From: Heliocidaris tuberculata
Lineage: Eukaryota; Echinodermata; Echinoidea; Camarodonta; Echinometridae
Direction: 5' to 3'
NCBI GenBank assembly: GCA_025618425.1
Contig: CM046832.1
Span: forward strand, 60,849,087-60,913,086
DNA: 64,000 bases
In this document: piece by piece, positions 57,643 to 64,000 of the stretch
How positions within the stretch are numbered: position 1 is the first letter of the stretch
Layout: every line of letters begins with the position of its first letter
Translations under genes and position numbers: made by a program
The notes under the pieces: model-generated
Told to the model about the DNA's origin: nothing
The model's input: only the letters and a program-made list of their open reading frames with translations
Databases searched by the model: none

Positions 57643-60600
57643 CATCTCGACCTCAACGACTTCCGAACGAACTTTTCGGCCGGCGATAGCAAGTTAGCAA
57701 CCACCTTGAACATGTTGAATACGATGAAGGAGCTTCGAGATTGCAAGAACTCATTTCACCTACAGCAACAGACATGCCTCTAAACCTACAAAATCATTGG
57801 CTTTTAGTTTTTTTTTTCTTCACTGTCTTTGCAAGTCTATTTTTAAGATTGTGTTTTGAGCCACATTCCTCGAATTTATTTCATATTCCAAAGTACAAGA
57901 TCAAAAATGTGTGATGAAACAGAGAACTTCAGTGCATTAGAACATATTTCTTTGTCAACTCATTAATGAATATTTTTCTGTTTGTGTGTGTTGTCTTCTA
58001 GGTACATAATGTACTCCGTCCAGTCCTATGTACACACAAGTTTTCTGTTTGGAGAGGGAGGCCGAGGGGAGGGGTTTAAAAGAAAAGTACAGAAATGGTG
58101 CTTGATCTAATGTGCCTTGTTGAAAATTGTCACACAAAAATATACTTCAAATCATGCAGTGATAATTTCTGATAGCTAAAAAGAGAGATCCACTGGCCTG
58201 TTAATGCTAGTGCTACCATCCCAAAGGCCTTTTCTGACAAAGTATTTGGTTATTTTACATGGAACTGCCTTTTTCGGTTATCATGGAGTTGAAATGTTAA
58301 TCAACAAGTTATCTTTGGAAATCACCTTTTCTCATAAACATATGTTTCATAATGACCAATTACATTTGGAATACAGAAAAAATACTTAAAATAAATAGAG
58401 CAATTTCTCATTTGCTAGCTGGTCTGGCATTTGATTGTTGGAATTCTTTTTGTAAAATGAAAAAGAATGTAATTGGTTGTGTGATACTTACATGTATGTA
58501 CCAGATGGCAATTTGAACATGTGCAAGAACTCGGAACTTTCCATTCACAATGTGCCTATTAAGCATTTTTATGGGTGAGATCAGTATTACTAGCACACTA
58601 ATAGGAAGTTTTTTTTTTGGCCCTGGAAAGTTTTTTATTAATATGCATTTTGTCCGATTTGTGGAATATTGTACACTTTTTTAAAGACAATCTGATTTCG
58701 AATTCCATGCACAACTTACTTTTTGTGAAAGCATGCCAGTCGTCACTTTTTAAAAATAAAAATCTATATTGTGCAATGCACTGCAATTGTAATTTCATGA
58801 ATGTCTTCATGTTTGGTCAGAATGATACAGATCAACAATTGATCAGATTTTTTTTCATTTCATTGTATTTTTGTAAGCGAAATACCCTACGATTTGTTTA
58901 TTTTGCCAAATTGGGAATACATGTAAATGTGGTATTACAGATTTGCAAGGCTTGGACATGTAATAAGCCTGAGGCAGCTGGGCATTTTTGTTTTAATTGT
59001 TAAATTGTTCTGAAATTCGTTGAATTTACAATTTATCAGTACTTCTTGAACATCAATATCTTGTAAATTAGAACATGTATTCAATGATTTTATTAATCCG
59101 TTAGCTACGTAGTAGCGTACCAAAAAGAAAAGACTCCATGTATAGTACAAAGTATGTACATGTGTACTGACTTTAAAAAAAGAAAGAAGTAAAGTGTGTA
59201 ATAAGTACTGGAGCTGTAATATTTGTGGGTTTCAACATTTGATTTTTGGAATTTTTATAATGTTAAATGTTATTGCAGCAAGGTAACATGGTTTAACCAA
59301 TATTTAACGCAAAGGGTGTTTCAATACATAATTACAAATAAGCTCAATCTTTTAAGAGGCGTTCCTTTTTAGCACATGATTTCCCGATGTAAATTCTGTC
59401 TTTTATGATGTATTTTCTAAATGAGAATTCCACATGTATTGTGGTGCCAGAGAAAAGATGCCCATGATAGGACATCCATTGGCAATCTGTCAATGCACTT
59501 AAATCCCAAGTTTCCATGGTTGCAAGTTACAAAAAAACATTTAAATCTGATAACTCTTTTAACAAAGATCCTGTTCCTTGTTTTTCCTTGTCAGTTTCCA
59601 TGTCACAATTACATGTACACCACATAACACCAGATCTAGGGGAAACTATTGTTTGTTGAATACCCTTGTTGTATCCTTCTAGATACCCCATTTTCCCAAG
59701 GAGTTATCACAGATAACACCTTGCTTTTCCACAAATAATACACGCAAGTGTTCACCTTATCACAAGCTTATTATCACAGAAAATGTATGGCATTGCACCA
59801 TCCACTCAAAGCAGAAGTGCAGAACTCTACTTTGCTCATTTCATCTTATCACAGCCTAATTCAGCTTCGAAAAGTTCTCAAGTGCACCCATCTTTCATGG
59901 TATTTGTGACTTTGTGCTTACTCTCTATATACATGTAACTGCATTTATGCCTTTTGAAATATGTTCATTTTATGTTGACATGCACAATCGTTTTTTTTAT
60001 CAAAACAGTAAAGACAAAGAAAAAAAAGATATCACAGGAGTACCTTACGTTGTATTCAAGTTGCTATGGTGCTGTTAACGAGCGAGACTGAGGCGTTTTG
60101 ACCTGATTTTTCCTTGACTAGGACATGAAGCAGTAATATGTAATGTTTATCTTGACATGTACTGTATATTTTGTAGATCATGAGAATTTTTCCAGCCCTT
60201 CTATTGAAGGATCTTGACAGGTCACTTGTATTGTGCAATGGCGTGTAACTATTAAAGTTGAAAATAACACGTGACCTATATTTTTTACAGTTATGTAATA
60301 AAAATAGTTGGATTTGTATATTAAAATGACCTTGTACAGATTTGTGAAAAGATGACTTTGTTTTTTGAATGAAAAGCTTCAAATTAAAGACTATTTTGTT
60401 CATGCATCAGAATATAATTTAGTCACTGTTGACTATTTTTATCCCGAGTATATTTTGAACAAGATATAAATGGTAGTGAGCATGACATTGACATTAATAT
60501 CCAGAAGTGTTGACAGAGGGGAGAGGGAGTGGGGAAGACACCCCAAAATTGATTATTTTCTCTTTTTTTCATTTATTATGGAAAATCTTTGGGCAAATTC

Positions 60601-61290
60601 TGAAATCTGACAGAGCACTCATCAGACAGAAACTTGGGAAAATCTGAAAGCCTCCCCCCCCCCCCTTTTTTTTTTTTTTACTGCTTGTGGGTTTTTTTTT
60701 GTCTAACTTCCTTTATGATACAAAATCACACACCTCAACCCCCCCCCCCCCCGAAAAAAAGACTGTCAAGCAATGCCCGTCAATATCCTGTTCTCGTTGT
60801 GATTCCTTAATTATTCCCGATGCTCTTTGTTTTTATGAGAGTGTGTCTGTGGGTTCCTAATATGTAGGATGACGGTGCCTTACTATGAAACTGTCTGTGT
60901 GGGCATGAGTGAAGTACTGTGTGGAGGAGGTCAGTGTGTTTGTATGTGGTAGGCGGTTATAAAACAGGATATCCTAAGCTATTTCTGCTGGTATATAGGT
61001 CCTTCCTCCTCCAGATAAGAGCGTGTAAACAACACGTAGACATTGAAAGAGAATTTGAGAAATCTTATTCTATTGTTCTGTCTAGTGAGTGCTAGAAGGG
61101 TGTAACTCCTATCATTTTAAATGGATTTAACACCCTGCTGGCTCTCGGCAGACAATAAAATACATTCATGCATCCCATTTACAGTATTGTATTATAGACC
61201 ACAGTAACTTTTACTCCTAGTTTGAGGATATCCTATGCTATTGCGATGTGACGATTAAATCGAATTGGATTTCATTAATCTTTCATTAAT
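57643..61290 (+). other. BTG 3' UTR and 3' flank
   Basis: AT-rich, no coding features on either strand. AATAAA-type signals occur near 58389 and 60297 and further on near 61156; the 3' end is unknown. TGTACATGTA- and ATGTACATG-type words recur, and one TGTATATT near 60166 is close to a Pumilio site. Poly-C and poly-T runs lie at about 60652-60680 and 60739-60752. Confidence 0.4.
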
Positions 61291-61383
61291 CTTTGATGAA
61301 GTACATGTACATGGAGAGGATTTATTGCCATGAAATCCAAGCTATCCGAAAATCTGAATGTGAGTAGCAAACCTCTTTATATA

Positions 61384-61563
61384 TACAGGTAACTCTGCCT
61401 AAGTCAAATCTCTTGGGACCACAGAAATCTGTTCGACTTGGGCGAAATTCGACTTAGAAGAGGTAAAAAACACGTTTTGCTCATTCTGTTCTGAAAAATT
61501 GCTTCGACTATTAAAGGCGATTATTCGACTTATGGAAGGTCGACTTATGCAGAGTTAACTGTA
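61384..61563. mobile_element. TA-flanked MITE (Tc1/mariner or pogo-like)
   Basis: Left end TA-CAGGTAACTCTGCCTAAGTC and right end GACTTATGCAGAGTTAACTG-TA form 20-bp inverted repeats with two mismatches. Internal copies of TTCGACTT(A/G) suggest that it was built from the termini. The TA duplication is typical of Tc1/mariner/pogo elements. Confidence 0.65.
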
Positions 61564-61714
61564 TTTCTTTAAATTTCATAATAGGCCCAGGAATTCCCAC
61601 TCTTTCAATTTTTTAATGCAGTTTAATCTGAATTTATAAAATGATTACAAATCTGGACTGGAATTTCCTTTGACTTTGATGAAGTACATGTACATGGAGA
61701 GGATTTATTGCCAT

Positions 61715-62160
61715 TTGGTTTAATGCCAATGAATTCACCTATGATCTAGCTAATCTCATTTGATCTGTTCCCAGTTTGTATTCATTCCAACTGGTCTAAA
61801 TATCATTTGGTCTATTATCCATATGGTCTCATCAAGTTTTTTAAATTTTCATGTAGCCTAGTTACCATTTTGTCCAATGACCAGTCACCAGTTGGGCTAT
61901 TCATTGTTATGTCTACCATACCTCAGTTTGGTCTGAAATATTCAGGCCCCCTATAACTTCCTGTTGCAATTGGCAGCATTTTTTTTATTGGACCAAATGG
62001 ATATTAGACACAGAAGTTAATAGACCAAACAGGCATAAGACCAACTGACAAGAGGACTAAGTGAACAGTAGACATAATGATTAGACATGGAGAATAGATG
62101 AACTGGGAAGTGATGAAATGTGATGGGACAAATTGGAGATTGGACTAATTGGCATTGGTA
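61715..62160. repeat. Foldback built of short TTGGTCTA-type units
   Basis: The left half (about 61715-61935) carries repeated ATTTGGTCTA/AGTTTGGTCT/CCAACTGGTCTA words, spaced about 20 bp. The right half (about 61993-62155) carries the inverse, TAGACCAAA/GACCAACTG/GACTAATTGG. The halves are inverted around a centre near 61975. Long inverted arms made of short tandem units are the plan described for sea urchin TU elements; the assignment is tentative. Confidence 0.5.
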
Positions 62161-62267
62161 TCGGATACTCCCACAATGCGCCCTCAGCTACTCAATTCTA
62201 ACTAGCTAATCTCCTTGGACTACAGGAATCAATTGCTTTTTCTGTAATGCACTCAGTAGTATGGGAG

Positions 62268-62448
62268 TACAGTGGAACTTGGTAATAACAAAAATCTTGG
62301 GACCATGGAAATTTTCCTTATTATATTGGAACCTTGTTATATCAGGGCTGAAAAAAATTATAATTCAAAGGAGTGGAACCAGCAATATTAGATTGTTAAT
62401 AATGATAGTTTATTGTAACAGGGTTCTTTATCAGGAAGTTCCACTGTA
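62268..62448. mobile_element. TA-flanked MITE, second family
   Basis: Left end TA-CAGTGGAACTT and right end AAGTTCCACTG-TA, with further imperfect pairing of the arms. CTTGGGACCA is shared with the 61384-61563 element, so the two may be related pogo/Tigger-like derivatives. Confidence 0.65.
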
Positions 62449-64000
62449 CTATACTTATAATTGATGAAACTTGATGCATTTTCTACAGAGAGATATCTTT
62501 TAAACATATGGAACTTTTTATCTACAACAATCGATGTGTAATACACTCCCATATCACAACACCAGCTGGGACAAGGTAGGGCCTACGTGTGTTTAAATGG
62601 GCTTATCCAGACTCCAGAGTACATGTACACCTCAGTCAAAGGGCATATTTGCTTGTATGAACAGTCAATACATGTATTGGAGACTGTGTATGACCTACCT
62701 ATTTTAAACTTGTAGGCACAGTCAAATATAAGAGCTGAGCTGAGCGAATCAGTTTTGTCATTGTAAAATTGGCAACTCAAGTTTACTATCAATAATCATA
62801 ATATCGAAAAACAAAATTTGAGTATTAACCATTTGTTTGGTTTTAAAATTGGTCATAAAATGACTCCTGTTAAAACGAAAGGCCTAAATCTCCATGAAGA
62901 AAAAACACCTCATATTATTATTCCGAACACGTAACTCATTTCAATGTCTAGGTCAAATTTATCACCTGTGGCATGGGAAGGATTAATGGGTACAAACTAT
63001 GTACATGTAGTAATTTTTGCTCTTTATGGTTGTGCATGTTTCGTAATTTGCAGCAAAATCATTTCAATTCAAAGACGTCACCCAAAAGTGCCCTTTGGTC
63101 ACTGATGACTTAGCCCAATGAGAAAAGTTCACTAAAGCATGAAATATGGTTTCTGACTCATATTGCTAAAAATGACTTAACAGCATGAGCAGGGGGTTGC
63201 AGTCGCTATATTCAAGTCCATGTATTAAAAAGAAGGTGGAGTTCTGGGAAAGGTGAAAAATAATTTGTGAGCCTTTCTCATTCTTTTAATGTCAGTTTGG
63301 GAGAACATCATATTAGAAATGTCCCCTGAAAAGGATTGCACCTCAAATGCCATCACATTCATAACATGATGAGAAATAGCTAGAGTCTTTGGGGCCAACA
63401 TTCATGCCACATGAATGTGTAGTTCCATATACACATTTCTGTGTGCAGTGCATATGACGCTCGGCAGAAGTGAGTCAGTTCTTCTCATTGCGGAAATTTC
63501 TAAACCTTACTGCATACACCAATTCTTAAGTATTACATAATCAACCTTTCCCAATTGCTTCCAGACAATGACCTTCACAATGTAATCACATGACCAGAAC
63601 TCCAATTCATCTTTAGTAGCATGTCTAGTTACACTTCCCTGAGCAGAGGGTTGCAGTCACTACTTTTGAGTCCACATATTAATGTACAGAATAAACATGT
63701 ATAGTCCTTTATTTGAAATTTTTAAAATATATACTAAAATTTGTAAATTACACTTGAACTCAATAAGGCAATGGACAAAAAACATGTTCATATCAATTGG
63801 TCTTTTGTGGCCACAGTCCATAAAGAGACCGTTTTTAATAACATTGTTTGAACAAACACATAAACAAACACTTTATAAGGTATAAAAGTTGGTAATATGT
63901 TTCATATAAATATCTTTCTACATATTTACAGACTATTTAAAACTAGAAGCACACTACATGATTCACAGAAAGTGTGACAGTAACACAACTAATATCTATT
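62449..64000. other. 3' flank of window, no gene recognised
   Basis: AT-rich and non-coding as far as I can see, apart from the dispersed repeat at 63225-63616. GGTTGCAGTC(A/G)CTA..AGTCCA..TATTA words occur on both sides of that repeat (about 63195 and 63649). Confidence 0.5.
63225..63616. repeat. 400-bp dispersed repeat, copy B
   Basis: Full-length relative of 37695-38088 in the same orientation, with the inverted ends AAGGTGGAGTTCTGG and CCAGAACTCCAATTC. Divergence between the copies is substantial, so this is an old family. Confidence 0.65.

Overview
This is an AT-rich eukaryotic window with spliced genes, long intergenic gaps and many transposon relics. The gene content (a four-MBT SFMBT protein and an intronless BTG) and repeats of the pearl type with (CCGT)n tracts point to a marine invertebrate deuterostome. 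A sea urchin or close echinoderm is the best guess (moderate confidence; no species call can be made from the sequence alone).

Layout. 1-7.9 kb: intergenic, with foldback elements and a hAT-type MITE. About 7.9-8.0 kb: a candidate promoter and untranslated first exon holding a YY1-type GCCATCTTGG motif and a good splice donor. 8.0-16.5 kb: probable large first intron with a tRNA-derived SINE and a decayed, antisense, gag-like retroelement fragment. 16.5-36.7 kb (+): the main gene, SFMBT. I reconstructed 21 coding exons giving a 1,795-residue protein in which every intron is GT-AG and phase-consistent: Q/A/P-rich N-terminus, four MBT repeats, SLED domain, basic linker, Q-rich stretch and C-terminal SAM domain. 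36.7-42.3 kb: probable 3' UTR or downstream flank. 42.3-56.3 kb: intergenic, crowded with microsatellites, poly-G/C runs and hAT elements. 56.4-57.6 kb (+): an intronless BTG1/2-type antiproliferative gene behind a promoter with a perfect CRE. 57.6-64 kb: its 3' UTR and a flank with TA-flanked MITEs and a minisatellite-like foldback.

Function. SFMBT is a Polycomb-group scaffold. In flies it partners the YY1 homologue Pho in PhoRC, reads low-methylated histone lysines through MBT repeats and joins other PcG proteins through SAM. BTG proteins recruit the CCR4-NOT deadenylase. The two genes are not evidently linked in function.

The most interesting structures are: (i) the repeated exon-pair and intron-phase pattern of the four MBT repeats; (ii) three same-orientation copies of a pearl/Helentron-like element in SFMBT introns, carrying 24 perfect POU octamer motifs in tandem monomers; (iii) four hAT-type elements with perfect 8-bp target duplications; (iv) a cluster of perfect hairpins at the head of the antisense retroelement; and (v) a 121-bp foldback inside a TAG microsatellite.
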